64,000 nt of DNA from Oleiagrimonas sp963821885. Lineage in GTDB: Bacteria > Pseudomonadota > Gammaproteobacteria > Xanthomonadales > Rhodanobacteraceae. Within the stretch, counting starts at the first letter, position 1, and every line of letters begins with the position of its first letter. Made by a program: the position numbers and the translations under genes. The notes under the pieces were generated by a model, which did no database searches, was not told where the DNA came from, and saw nothing but the letters and a program-made list of their open reading frames with translations. The DNA lies in contig CAWGFN010000003.1 in NCBI GenBank assembly GCA_963821885.1, forward strand, positions 186,001 through 250,000, written 5' to 3'. Positions 8,001 through 16,412 of the stretch are shown here, in pieces.

Positions 8001-9290
8001 TCACGGCCCGGCCATGGTTTCCACGGCATCCATCTGCCGCAGCGGCTCGCGCTGGTGCGTGTGCCGGAAAAGGATCGCGAACAGTACCGCCACCACCAGC
8101 GAGTAGGCGGCGAAGGCCAGCCAGATGCCGTGCCAGTCGTGGCAGACCATGCTGCCGGCGTCGCACGCCGGCCGGGTGAAGAAGGCGTCGATGGCCCAGC
8201 CGGCGACCAGGTTGCCGAGCATCGCGCCAAGGCCGTTGGTCATCAGCATGAACAGGCCCTGCGCGCTGGCGCGGATCTTCGGGTCGGCCTGGCCCTCGAC
8301 GAACAAGGAGCCCGAGATGTTGAAGAAGTCGAAGGCCATGCCGTAGATGATGTTGGACAGCACGATCATCCACAGCAGTCCGGTCGGGTTGCCGTAGGCG
8401 AACAGGCCGAAGCGAAGCACCCAGGCGAACATGCTCATCAGCATCACGGTCTTGATGCCGTAGCGCTTGAGGAAGAACGGGATGGCCAGGATCAGCAGCG
8501 TTTCCGACATCTGCGAGATCGACATGGTGATGGCCGGGAACTGCACCGCCAGCGCGTGCTTGAACTGGTCGAGCTTGGCGAAATCGTGCAGGAAGGTGTC
8601 GCCGTAGGCGTTGGTCAGCTGCAGCGAGGCGCCGAGGAACATGGCGAAGATGAAGAACACCGCCATCTTGTAGTTCTTCATCAGCGCGAACGAGCGCAGG
8701 CCAAGCGCATCGACCAGCGAATCCTGGCGGGTGTCGCGCGGCGGGCAGGGCGGCAGGGTGAAGGCGTACAGGCCAAGCAGCAGCGCGGCCGCGGCGGCCA
8801 CCCGGAACTGCGCCGACGAGGTTTCCAGGTGCAGCAGGCTGACCGTCCACATCGCGGCGATGAAACCGACCGTGCCCCACACGCGGATCGGCGGGTACAC
8901 CTTGACGATGTCCTGGCCCTCGGTCTTGAGCGCGTTGTAGGCCACCGTGATGGAGAGCGCGATGGTCGGCATGTAGAAGCACATGTTGACCAGCATGGCC
9001 CAGAACAGCAGGCCGGGGCTGTCGATGGTGGGCATGATGAACAGCATCGCCGCGCCCAGCACGTGCAGGATGCCGTACAGGCGTTCGGCGCGGATCCACT
9101 TGTCGGCGACGATGCCCATCAGCGACGGCATGAACAGCGAGGCGATGCCCATGGTCGAGAAGATCGCGCCGAATTCGGCGCCGGACCAGTGCCGGTTCTG
9201 GAACCACCACGCGCCGATGGTGATCAGCCAGGAACCCCACACGAAGAACTGCAGGAAGTTCATCAGGACCAGGCGCAGCTTGAGGTTCAT
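8001..9290 (-). CDS. nupG: Nucleoside:H+ symporter, NupG/XapB family
   Basis: Inner-membrane MFS permease that imports nucleosides with protons. The 429-residue sequence follows E. coli NupG closely along its length: M-N-L-K-L near the start, G-S-W-L-x-T-x-G, F-M-P-x-L-x-G-I-V-A-D-K-W, P-P-I-R-x-W-G-T-x-G-F-I, F-L-x-R-Y-G-I-K, and D-F-F-N-I-S-G-S-x-F-V-E near the end. About twelve hydrophobic segments are visible. The start at 9290 matches the NupG N-terminus; an ATG two codons upstream is equally readable. It forms a two-gene unit with rbsK. Exact substrate preference (purine or pyrimidine nucleoside) cannot be decided. Confidence 0.88.
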   Translation of the reverse strand: MNLKLRLVLMNFLQFFVWGSWLITIGAWWFQNRHWSGAEFGAIFSTMGIASLFMPSLMGIVADKWIRAERLYGILHVLGAAMLFIMPTIDSPGLLFWAMLVNMCFYMPTIALSITVAYNALKTEGQDIVKVYPPIRVWGTVGFIAAMWTVSLLHLETSSAQFRVAAAAALLLGLYAFTLPPCPPRDTRQDSLVDALGLRSFALMKNYKMAVFFIFAMFLGASLQLTNAYGDTFLHDFAKLDQFKHALAVQFPAITMSISQMSETLLILAIPFFLKRYGIKTVMLMSMFAWVLRFGLFAYGNPTGLLWMIVLSNIIYGMAFDFFNISGSLFVEGQADPKIRASAQGLFMLMTNGLGAMLGNLVAGWAIDAFFTRPACDAGSMVCHDWHGIWLAFAAYSLVVAVLFAILFRHTHQREPLRQMDAVETMAGP

Positions 9291-9323
9291 GGGCACGCTT
9301 CGCGACAGTGGAATCGATGCAGC

Positions 9324-9953
9324 CTAAGCGAGCTTGCGTGCGGGCGGCAAGTCGCCCCGCAGGTCCAGCGCGGCCGCGACCCGTTGGCGCAGCGCCGGCA
9401 GCAGGTCGGCCTCGAACCACGGGTTGCGCCTGAGCCAGCGGTTGTTGCGCGGGCTCGGGTGCGGCAGCGGCAGGCGGCCGTGTTGCAGATGGGTGCGCCA
9501 TGCCTGCACCGTGGCGGTCAGGTTCGCGCCCCGCGCGTCTCCCACGAGCGCCGCCTGCGCATACTGGCCGATGACCAGGGTCAGGCGAACCCGTTGCAGC
9601 AAGGGCAGCAGTCGCGGGTGCCAGGTCGGCGCGCATTCGGGGCGCGGAGGCAGGTCGCCGCCCGCACCGGTGCCCGGGTAGCAGAAACCCATCGGCACGA
9701 TGGCGATGCGGTTCGGGTCGTAGAAGGTGTCGCGGTCGACGCCCAGCCAGTCGCGCAGGCGATCGCCGCTGGCATCGTCGAACGGCACGCCGGACGCATG
9801 CACGCGGCGGCCGGGCGCCTGGCCGACGATCAGCACGCGCGCCTCGGCTCCGGCCTGGAGCACCGGGCGCGGGCCCAGCGGCAGGTGCGCCGCGCACAGG
9901 CGGCAGGCGCGGATGTCGGCCAGCAGGGCATTCAGGGCGTCGTCGCGGTTCAC
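9324..9953 (-). CDS. Uracil-DNA glycosylase family protein with Fe-S cysteines
   Basis: Base-excision enzyme of the uracil-DNA glycosylase superfamily, 209 residues. C-R-L-C near residue 17 and a later C-x15-C pair (in G-F-C-Y-P-G and P-E-C-A-P) provide the four ligands of a 4Fe-4S cluster as in family 4/5 enzymes. Motif A reads G-Q-A-P-G where classical family 4 has G-E-A-P-G. Motif B reads H-P-S-P-R-N-N. It should remove uracil or a related damaged base from DNA. It begins with GTG at 9953, overlapping the TGA of the upstream oxidase gene (GTGA), so the two are probably translationally coupled. Confidence 0.82.
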   Translation of the reverse strand: MNRDDALNALLADIRACRLCAAHLPLGPRPVLQAGAEARVLIVGQAPGRRVHASGVPFDDASGDRLRDWLGVDRDTFYDPNRIAIVPMGFCYPGTGAGGDLPPRPECAPTWHPRLLPLLQRVRLTLVIGQYAQAALVGDARGANLTATVQAWRTHLQHGRLPLPHPSPRNNRWLRRNPWFEADLLPALRQRVAAALDLRGDLPPARKLA

Positions 9954-11320
9954 GGCAGCAGCTTGCCGGGGTTGAGGATGCCGTCGGGATCGAAACTGCG
10001 CTTGATGCCGCGCATCAGTTCGAGCGTCTCGGCGCCCAGCGCCATCGGCATGAAGTCGCGCTTGGCCAGGCCGATGCCGTGTTCGCCGGACAGGGTGCCG
10101 TCGAGGGCGACAACGGTCTCGAACAGCTTGTGCAGGCAGGGTTCGGCGCGCTTCATCTCGGCGTCGTCACGCGGCAGCAGGTTGACGTGCAGGTTGCCGT
10201 TGCCGGCGTGGCCGAAGCTGACGATCGGCAGGTCGTGCTCGCGCGCCAGGGCCTCGATCGCGGCGACCAGTTCGGGCAGGCGGCTGACCGGCACCACCAC
10301 ATCCTCGTTGATCTTGTGCGGCGACAGCTTGCGCTGCGCCGGCGACAGCGCCTTGCGCGCGGACCACAGGGTCTTCGCCTCGGTGGCGTCGGCGGCGGCA
10401 TGCAGGTCGAGCAGGCCGTCGCCGCGGGCGGCGCGGGAGACGGCCGCGACGGCGCCGGGCAGGGCGTCGGTCTCGCCGTCGACCTCGATCATCAGCAGGG
10501 CGCCGGCTTCCGGCACGCCGGCGCCGGCATGGTCGCGCGCCAGCTTCAGGGCCGTGCCATCCATGAATTCCAGCGCGCAGGGCGTGACCGGCTGGGCCAT
10601 GATCCGCGCCACCGCGCGCGCCGCGCAGGCGACGTCGGCATAGGTCGCGCGCAGGGTGCGCACGGCGGCCGGCCTGGGGGTCAGTTTCAGGGTCGCTTCG
10701 GTGATCAGCGCCAGGGTGCCTTCCGAGCCGATCAGCAACCGCGTGAGGTCGTAGCCAGTGGCGCCCTTGGTGGTGTTCACGCCGCAGCGGAAGGCCTCGC
10801 CGGTGCCGGCCACGGCGCGCAGGCCCAGGGTGTTCTCGCGCGGGCTGCCGTATTTCACCGTGCGCGGGCCGGCGGCGTTGCAGGCCAGGTTGCCGCCGAT
10901 CGAGCAGAACGGCGAGGAGGTCGGGTCCGGCGGCCAGAAGAAACCGTGCGGCGCCAGCGCGTCCTGCAGGTCGCCGTTGAGCACGCCCGGTTCGACCACC
11001 GCCAGGCGGTTGTCCGGATCGATGCGCAGGATGCGGTTCATGCGCTCGAAGCTGGCGACCACGCCGCCGGCGACCGGCACCGTGGCGCCGGTGGTGTTGG
11101 TACCGCGTCCGCGGGCGACCAGTGGCACGCGGTGTTCGCGACACAACCGCACCAGGCTGACCACGTGCTCGTGGGAGGCGACGAAGGCCACGGCATCGGG
11201 CAGGGCCTGGCGACGCGAGTTGTCGTAGCCGTAGACCAGGCGCTCGCCTTCGTCGCTGCGCACGGCCTCCTCGCCGAGCGCGCGTGCCAGTGCGTCGAGG
11301 AAGCGGGCGGGCAGCGCCAT
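9950..11320 (-). CDS. FAD-linked oxidase, D-lactate/glycolate dehydrogenase type
   Basis: Flavoprotein of the vanillyl-alcohol oxidase/GlcD group, 456 residues. The N-terminal half has the FAD-binding PCMH fold with A-R-G-R-G-T-N-T-T-G-A near residues 69-79 and G-G-N-L-A-C-N-A-A-G-P near 145. The C-terminal half has the cap domain with G-H-A-G-N-G-N-L-H-V-N and the signature S-G-E-H-G-I-G at the end. Family members oxidise D-lactate, glycolate or D-2-hydroxy acids and pass electrons to cytochromes or quinone. No partner GlcE or GlcF gene lies beside it, so a single-subunit D-2-hydroxyacid dehydrogenase is most likely. It sits 1 bp after yraN and overlaps the glycosylase gene. Confidence 0.85.
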   Translation of the reverse strand: MALPARFLDALARALGEEAVRSDEGERLVYGYDNSRRQALPDAVAFVASHEHVVSLVRLCREHRVPLVARGRGTNTTGATVPVAGGVVASFERMNRILRIDPDNRLAVVEPGVLNGDLQDALAPHGFFWPPDPTSSPFCSIGGNLACNAAGPRTVKYGSPRENTLGLRAVAGTGEAFRCGVNTTKGATGYDLTRLLIGSEGTLALITEATLKLTPRPAAVRTLRATYADVACAARAVARIMAQPVTPCALEFMDGTALKLARDHAGAGVPEAGALLMIEVDGETDALPGAVAAVSRAARGDGLLDLHAAADATEAKTLWSARKALSPAQRKLSPHKINEDVVVPVSRLPELVAAIEALAREHDLPIVSFGHAGNGNLHVNLLPRDDAEMKRAEPCLHKLFETVVALDGTLSGEHGIGLAKRDFMPMALGAETLELMRGIKRSFDPDGILNPGKLLP

Positions 11321-11321
11321 G

Positions 11322-11681
11322 TCAGGTTTCGGCGTCGAAGGCGCCGCGTTGCCAGTCGGCCAGCGGTCGCGCGGCCTGGCCGTCGAACGCCACCAGGTCG
11401 AAGCGACAGGCGCGCGTGGCGTCCCCGGGATGGGCGGCGAGGTAGCCGTGCGCGGCGCGCACCAGTCGTGCCTGCTTGCGCGCGGTGACCGAATCGGCGG
11501 CGCTGCCGAAACCGCGGCCGCGGCGGTAGCGCACCTCGACGAACACCAGCACCTCGCCCTCGCGCATGATCAGGTCGATCTCGCCGAAGCGGGTGCGGTA
11601 GTTGCGCTCGACCAGCTTCAGTCCGGCGCGCTCGAGATGCGCCAGGGCGCGGTCCTCGAAAACGTCGCCGGTGGCGCGCAT
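11322..11681 (-). CDS. yraN: YraN family protein (UPF0102, nuclease-like fold)
   Basis: Small 119-residue protein of the UPF0102/YraN family. It shows the usual sequence of elements: a basic N-terminal helix (F-E-D-R-A-L-A-H-L-E), then N-Y-R-T-R-F-G-E-I-D-L-I, then V-L-V-F-V-E-V-R-Y-R, the PD-(D/E)XK-like core of the family. The expected third-motif lysine position reads arginine (E-V-R), as in many YraN proteins, so nuclease activity is uncertain. It overlaps the stop of lpoA by one base (TGATG), the conserved neighbour relation lpoA-yraN also seen in E. coli. Confidence 0.9.
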   Translation of the reverse strand: MRATGDVFEDRALAHLERAGLKLVERNYRTRFGEIDLIMREGEVLVFVEVRYRRGRGFGSAADSVTARKQARLVRAAHGYLAAHPGDATRACRFDLVAFDGQAARPLADWQRGAFDAET

Positions 11682-13573
11682 CAGCCGCCGCCCGCGCCCT
11701 GCGTGGCCGGGGCGGGCGCGACCGGAGCGGCCGGGGTCGCCGGTGCCGGGCCGGGCATGCCCAGGTCCAGGCTGCCCGAGATCGGATGCGCGATGCCGTT
11801 CCTGAAGCGGGCCCAGGTCAGCACGCGCTGGATGCGGCCGAAATCATCCTCGACCAGTTGCCCGGTGGCGCCCGGCACGTAACTGCCCGGATGGGTGCGC
11901 AGCCAGGCGAGATACGGCGTCAGCGACCACGCATCCATGCCGAAGGCGAACAGCCGCGCGCCACCGCGCGCGGTGGCCGGCAACAACGCGGTGACGGATG
12001 CCCGTGGCGGCAGGCCCGGCTGGGCATCGAACAGCCAGGGCGCGTCGCAGAACATCACGCCGTCGAGGTCGCGGTCTTGATCGGGGTTGTCGTAGCCGCC
12101 GTAGACCAGCGAGGTGGCGAACACGGGCTGCTTGAGCTGCGCCAGGCGCAATTGCGGCAAGGTCATGCGTGCCTGTTCCGGGCGCATGCTGAGGAAGATG
12201 CCGCTGCCCTGCTCGAAGTCGGCGATCGACTTCAGGTACGCGTCCGCCGCGTCCTGGTCGGTGTTGATGTCCTTGTCCTTGGGCGGCGGCGGGGGCGCGA
12301 TGGTCTGGATCTGGTCGCTGTAGTCGATCACCGACGGATCCAGGTCCAGGCTGCCGGCGATCTGTCCGCCGCCGGCGGTGAACTGGCGGGCGAAGGCCTT
12401 GCTGGCGCGCTGCGCGAAGTCCTCGCTGGAGACCACGATGTAGGCGCGGGTCAGGCCCTGCGCCAGCATGCGGCGCGCGGCGCTGGCGCCCTCGGTCTCC
12501 GGCAGCAGGCCGAATTCGTTGACGTTCAGCGGCGGTACCGTGTCGTCGTCGGGGTGGTTCAGGGCCAGCACCGGCACCGGCAGCGAGCCTTGCGACAGCA
12601 CCGCGGCCACGTCCTGGCGGGTCAGCGGGCCGACCACCTGCCGCGCGCCATCGGCGACCGCCTTGCGGTAGGCGGCCACGGCCTGCGCCGGGGTGCCGCC
12701 GCTGTCGTACACGGTGACCGACGGGCGCTGCTCGCCGCCGACGCGGTCATTGAAGTAGGCGGCGAAGAAGCCCTCGCGGACCAGCGCGGCGGCATGGCCC
12801 AGCTCGCCGGTCAGTGGCAGCAGCAGGGCCACGCGCCCCGGGTTGCGGTAGCCCTGGCCCTGGGTCTGGCCGGGCATCAGGGTACCGACCTGCTGGTTGG
12901 CCTGCGGCACGCTGGCGGCCACGCCGCCGCCGATCTGCGCCAGGGTGCGGTCGATCCAGCTCTGCATCGGACTGCCGTCGGCCAGGGTGCCGCGGCGCTG
13001 CGTGAGCGCGTCCGGACCCAGGCGGCCCAGCGCCTGCACGATCTCGCGTTCGTTCTGCGCCTGGTCCATGCCCTGCAGCTGGTCGTCCATGCGCACCCGC
13101 GCCTGCGCCGCGCCGAAGTAGTCGCCGTTGGCCTCCAGCGCCTGCGCGCGCAGCTCCAGCGCGCGCTGCTGCAGGTCCGACGGCAGCATCTCGACCGGTT
13201 TCGCGGTCAGCGACAGCGCGCGCGGCAGGTCGCCGTGGGCCAGCGCCAGTTGCGCCTGCAGCAGGTCGTAGCGCACCTGGTCCATCGACGACAGTTGGCC
13301 GCGATCCACGCCGGCCAGTGCCGCGCTCACCTGGTCCAGATTGCCTTCCTGGCGCCAGTCCTCGGCGGCGCGCAGGCGGAAGTAGCTGGCGCCGTTGCCG
13401 TTCTGCGCGGCCAGCCGAAGGTAGACCTGCGCGGCCTGGGCGTACTGGCCATTCTGCTCGAGCGAGGTGGCCTGCCCGGACTGTGACTGCTGCTGCGCGG
13501 TCGGGCCGCCGACGGTAGCGCAGCCGGCGAGCGTGATCAGGGCCAGCAGCCCCAGGGCGCGGATCTTGCGCAT
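11681..13573 (-). CDS. lpoA: Penicillin-binding protein activator lipoprotein LpoA
   Basis: Outer-membrane lipoprotein (LppC/YraM family) that activates the peptidoglycan synthase PBP1A from the outside. The 630-residue product starts at 13573 with a lipoprotein signal ending L-I-T-L-A-G-C, and AGGA lies about 7 nt upstream. Residues 35-250 are alanine- and glutamine-rich helical repeats (TPR-like). From about residue 265 on it follows the periplasmic-binding fold of the family: V-A-L-L-L-P-L-T-G, then V-V-G-P-L-T-R-Q-D-V and V-L-A-L-N-H. It is divergent from rsmI, the same pair as E. coli yraM/yraL, which supports the assignment. Confidence 0.9.
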   Translation of the reverse strand: MRKIRALGLLALITLAGCATVGGPTAQQQSQSGQATSLEQNGQYAQAAQVYLRLAAQNGNGASYFRLRAAEDWRQEGNLDQVSAALAGVDRGQLSSMDQVRYDLLQAQLALAHGDLPRALSLTAKPVEMLPSDLQQRALELRAQALEANGDYFGAAQARVRMDDQLQGMDQAQNEREIVQALGRLGPDALTQRRGTLADGSPMQSWIDRTLAQIGGGVAASVPQANQQVGTLMPGQTQGQGYRNPGRVALLLPLTGELGHAAALVREGFFAAYFNDRVGGEQRPSVTVYDSGGTPAQAVAAYRKAVADGARQVVGPLTRQDVAAVLSQGSLPVPVLALNHPDDDTVPPLNVNEFGLLPETEGASAARRMLAQGLTRAYIVVSSEDFAQRASKAFARQFTAGGGQIAGSLDLDPSVIDYSDQIQTIAPPPPPKDKDINTDQDAADAYLKSIADFEQGSGIFLSMRPEQARMTLPQLRLAQLKQPVFATSLVYGGYDNPDQDRDLDGVMFCDAPWLFDAQPGLPPRASVTALLPATARGGARLFAFGMDAWSLTPYLAWLRTHPGSYVPGATGQLVEDDFGRIQRVLTWARFRNGIAHPISGSLDLGMPGPAPATPAAPVAPAPATQGAGGG

Positions 13574-13646
13574 GCGGATTCCTCGAAAAGTCGTGGCACG
13601 GCGAATTGAGCGATGATAACGGATCATTCCGTACCCGGTCTTGAAC

Positions 13647-14474
13647 ATGGAACACACGGCTCCCGGCACCCTGTTCGTGGTCGCCACGCCCATCGGCAAC
13701 CGCGCCGACATCACGCCGCGCGCGGTCGAGGTCCTGCGCGCGGCGGGCGTGATCGCGGCCGAGGACACCCGCCACAGCAAGCCGCTGCTGACGCATCTGG
13801 GCGTCGGCACGCCGCTGCTGGCGCTGCACGATCACAACGAGGAGGCGGTGTCGGCGAGCCTGGTCGAGCGCCTGCGGGCCGGCGAGGACATCGCGCTGAT
13901 CTCCGACGCCGGCACGCCGCTGGTCAGCGATCCCGGCTTCCGCCTGGTGCGCGCGGCGCGCGCGGCGGGCGTGCGGGTGTCGCCGGTGCCGGGCGCGTGC
14001 GCGGCCATCGCGGCGCTGTCGGCGGCGGGCCTGCCCAGCGACCGTTTCGTGTTCGAGGGCTTCCTGCCGGCCAAGGGCGGCGCGCGACGCGCGCGCCTGG
14101 CCGAGCTGGCCGTCGAGCCGCGCACGATGATCTTCTACGAATCACCGCATCGCGTGGCCGAGACGCTCGGCGACATGCGCGATGTCTTCGGCGCGGCGCG
14201 CGAGGCGGTGCTGGCGCGCGAGCTGACCAAGCATTTCGAGACCGTGCTGGGCGAGCCGCTGGCCGAGCTGGCGGCACGCGTGGAAAGCGATCCCGACCAG
14301 CAGCGCGGCGAGTGCGTGCTGCTGGTGGCCGGCTGCGGCGATGACGCCGAGGTGAAGCTGGCCGAGGGCCGTCGCCTGTTCGCCCTGCTGCGCGAGGAAC
14401 TGCCGCCGTCCAGGGCCGCGCGCCTGGCGGCCTCGATCAGCGGCGCGCCGCGCAAGGCGCTGTACGAGGGCTAG
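13647..14474 (+). CDS. rsmI: 16S rRNA (cytidine-1402-2'-O)-methyltransferase RsmI
   Basis: SAM-dependent enzyme that methylates the ribose of C1402 in 16S rRNA. The 275-residue sequence has all RsmI signatures: V-V-A-T-P-I-G-N at the N-terminus, A-E-D-T-R-H-S, I-S-D-A-G-T-P-L-V-S-D-P-G, and the G-F-L-P loop after F-V-F-E. The ATG at 13647 lacks a ribosome binding site; a TTG two codons earlier is in frame. The gene is divergent from lpoA across only 73 bp, so the two share a promoter region. Confidence 0.94.
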   Translation: MEHTAPGTLFVVATPIGNRADITPRAVEVLRAAGVIAAEDTRHSKPLLTHLGVGTPLLALHDHNEEAVSASLVERLRAGEDIALISDAGTPLVSDPGFRLVRAARAAGVRVSPVPGACAAIAALSAAGLPSDRFVFEGFLPAKGGARRARLAELAVEPRTMIFYESPHRVAETLGDMRDVFGAAREAVLARELTKHFETVLGEPLAELAARVESDPDQQRGECVLLVAGCGDDAEVKLAEGRRLFALLREELPPSRAARLAASISGAPRKALYEG

Positions 14475-14484
14475 CCGGCCCGCT

Positions 14485-15030
14485 TCAGGGCGAGCGCGTC
14501 AAGGTCAGGTGCGCGTGCACCGCGATCTGCGCGCTGATGCCGTCCCAGTCCGCGGCGGCGCCGAGCTTGTAGGCCTTGCGGTCCAGCGTGGTGTCGACAT
14601 CCAGGGTGGCCCGCGCGCCGTCCGGCTTGAATGCCAGCTTCAGCGTCACCGGCCGCGAGACGCCGTGGAGGTCGAGGGTGCCCCGGGCTTCGAGGCTGCC
14701 GTCGGCGGCGCGCTGGAACGCGGTGGTCACGAAGTGCGCGGTGGCGAATCGCGAGGTGTCGAAGAAGTCGCCGCCGGTCAGCGTCTGGTCGCGTTCGGGG
14801 TTGTCCGTGTCGACGCTGGCCAGCTGCACGGTGACGTCGAAGCGGGCCTGGTCCAGGTGCCGCGGATCGAAGCGGATCGCGGCGTCGAAGGACTTGAATT
14901 GCCCGTGGAAGGCCTCGTCCTGGTAACTGCCGGAAAAGCCCAGCGTGCTGTGGGCCATGTCCACCTTCCAGTCGCCGGCGTGGGCGGTCAGCGGCAGCAG
15001 GGCGAGCAGGGCGAGCGCGGCGATCTTCAT
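14485..15030 (-). CDS. YceI family periplasmic protein
   Basis: Exported lipocalin-like protein of 181 residues. A signal peptide (M-K-I-A-A-L-A-L-L-A-L-L-P-L-T-A-H-A) is followed by the YceI domain: W-K-V-D-M-A-H-S-T-L-G-F, then F-D-A-A-I-R-F-D, D-x-F-F-D-T-S-R-F and G-x-L-D-L-H-G-V-S-R-P-V. Family members bind polyisoprenoids such as quinone-type lipids. It is the last gene of a three-gene operon and its ATG overlaps the stop of the cytochrome b561 gene (ATGA). The neighbouring cytochrome suggests a role in periplasmic electron or isoprenoid handling; that is inference. Confidence 0.88.
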   Translation of the reverse strand: MKIAALALLALLPLTAHAGDWKVDMAHSTLGFSGSYQDEAFHGQFKSFDAAIRFDPRHLDQARFDVTVQLASVDTDNPERDQTLTGGDFFDTSRFATAHFVTTAFQRAADGSLEARGTLDLHGVSRPVTLKLAFKPDGARATLDVDTTLDRKAYKLGAAADWDGISAQIAVHAHLTLTRSP

Positions 15031-15602
15031 GCGGGAGTGTCCGTGTCGGTGCGACGGCGGCCGGGCAGCATGCGGCGCAGGGTATCGTCGCGGTCGATGA
15101 AATGATGCTTGAGGGCGGCTGCCGCGTGCAGCGCGGCCAGCACGAGCAGGCTCCAGAACAGGATTTCGTGCAACTCGGCAAACGCGTCGCGCAGCTGCGG
15201 CGCCGCGCCGCCGGTCAGGCTGGGCATGCGGATCAGCCCCCACCAGAACAGCGGACGCAGGCCACTGGCCGAGTCGAACAGCCAGCCCGACAGCGGCAGC
15301 GCGAACAGCAGCACGTACAGCGCGCCGTGCATGACCCGGGCGCCCAGGTGTTGCCAGCGCGGCATCGGCAGGGGCTCGGGACGGCCGTCGAACAGGCGCC
15401 ACGCCAGGCGCAGCACGGCCAGGGCAAGAATGGTCAGGCCCAGCGACTTGTGCAGGTTGTAGACGGCGAACACGCTGGGACGCTTGGGCAGCTCGACCAT
15501 GACCAGGCCGATCGTGCCCTGGACCAGGATCAGCAGCACGATCAGCCAGTGGAACAGCTGGCCGAGCGCGCCCCAGCGGCGGGCGTCATGGCGTAGCGGC
15601 AT
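15027..15602 (-). CDS. Cytochrome b561
   Basis: Four-helix inner-membrane di-heme cytochrome of the bacterial b561 family, 191 residues. It starts M-P-L-R-H-D-A-R-R-W and has the usual first-helix histidine (L-F-H-W), a second (N-L-H-K-S-L-G), a third region G-A-L-Y-V-L-L, and a last one (L-H-A-A-A-A-L-K-H-H). These histidines are the expected heme ligands. Its role would be to pass electrons between the quinone pool and a periplasmic partner. It is flanked on both sides by YceI genes with a 17-nt overlap upstream and a 4-nt overlap downstream. E. coli has the same two families adjacent (yceJ-yceI). Confidence 0.88.
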   Translation of the reverse strand: MPLRHDARRWGALGQLFHWLIVLLILVQGTIGLVMVELPKRPSVFAVYNLHKSLGLTILALAVLRLAWRLFDGRPEPLPMPRWQHLGARVMHGALYVLLFALPLSGWLFDSASGLRPLFWWGLIRMPSLTGGAAPQLRDAFAELHEILFWSLLVLAALHAAAALKHHFIDRDDTLRRMLPGRRRTDTDTPA

Positions 15603-16245
15603 GGCTCGACCTCCACTGCTGATACTGGTGTTGCGCATCGTTGTCGCGCACGGCCTCGATTTCCAGGCGCACGGTCACGGTGCGACCGATCGAGCCGGCA
15701 TTGCGGGTGATGCCGAAGTCGGTGCGGTCCAGCCGGGTGCTTCCGGTGAAGCCGGCCACGGTCTTGCCCATGGCGAAGAGGGTCGGCGCATGGCGGTTCA
15801 GGCGAAAGGCGATCTGCACCGGACGGCTGATCCCGCGCAGGGTCAGGCGGCCTTCCAGCACGCCCTGATCCTCGCCGGTGCGCTTGACCGCGCTGCTGAC
15901 GAAGTGCGCGTAGGGATGACTGTCCGCATCCAGCAGGCTGGCGCCGCGCACGGTACGGCTCCAGGCCGCGTCGCCCATGTCCACGCCGCCCAGGTCGATA
16001 TCCAGCTCGGCGCTGGACGCGGACCAGTCGGCGGCATCGAAACGCATCCAGCCGGCGGCGACGTGCAGCATGCCGAGGGCGTTGGAGAAGCCGTCGTGGC
16101 CGACGCCGAACAGGATCTGCGAGTGCACCCGGTCGAAGCGGTACAGCTGCGGCGCGGCCTGCGCGCCGAGGCTGGTCAGCGCGAGCAGGGCGAACAGGAC
16201 GAGGCGGTGGCGGCAGGACATCGGCGACCAGTGTGGACGAAGCAT
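15586..16245 (-). CDS. YceI family periplasmic protein, divergent second copy
   Basis: Second YceI-domain protein of the operon, about 219 residues from the ATG at 16245, which has a GGAAAG about 8 nt upstream; an internal ATG at 16221 would give a more compact signal peptide. After the signal (L-V-L-F-A-L-L-A-L-T-S-L-G-A-Q-A) it reads Y-R-F-D-R-V-H-S-Q-I-L-F-G-V, then M-R-F-D-A-A-D-W, and G-R-L-T-L-R-G-I-S-R-P-V, the family core. It lacks the F-F-D-T-S motif of its neighbour (S-L-L-D-A-D-S-H-P-Y instead), so the two copies are not a recent duplication. It probably binds a different hydrophobic ligand. Confidence 0.82.
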   Translation of the reverse strand: MLRPHWSPMSCRHRLVLFALLALTSLGAQAAPQLYRFDRVHSQILFGVGHDGFSNALGMLHVAAGWMRFDAADWSASSAELDIDLGGVDMGDAAWSRTVRGASLLDADSHPYAHFVSSAVKRTGEDQGVLEGRLTLRGISRPVQIAFRLNRHAPTLFAMGKTVAGFTGSTRLDRTDFGITRNAGSIGRTVTVRLEIEAVRDNDAQHQYQQWRSSHAATP

Positions 16246-16412
16246 GGCCACGCTTTCCAGTCGCCCGTGGCGAACACGGCGTTCACCCCATGCATCCTGT
16301 CCATGTGGGCCGATGGACGGTGCCCACGGCCGTCGTGGCCGGAATTTGGCCCGCACGGTCGCGATCCGGTTGGGAGCCGCTATCATGACGGAACGGTCAC
16401 GGGCGTGACCGC

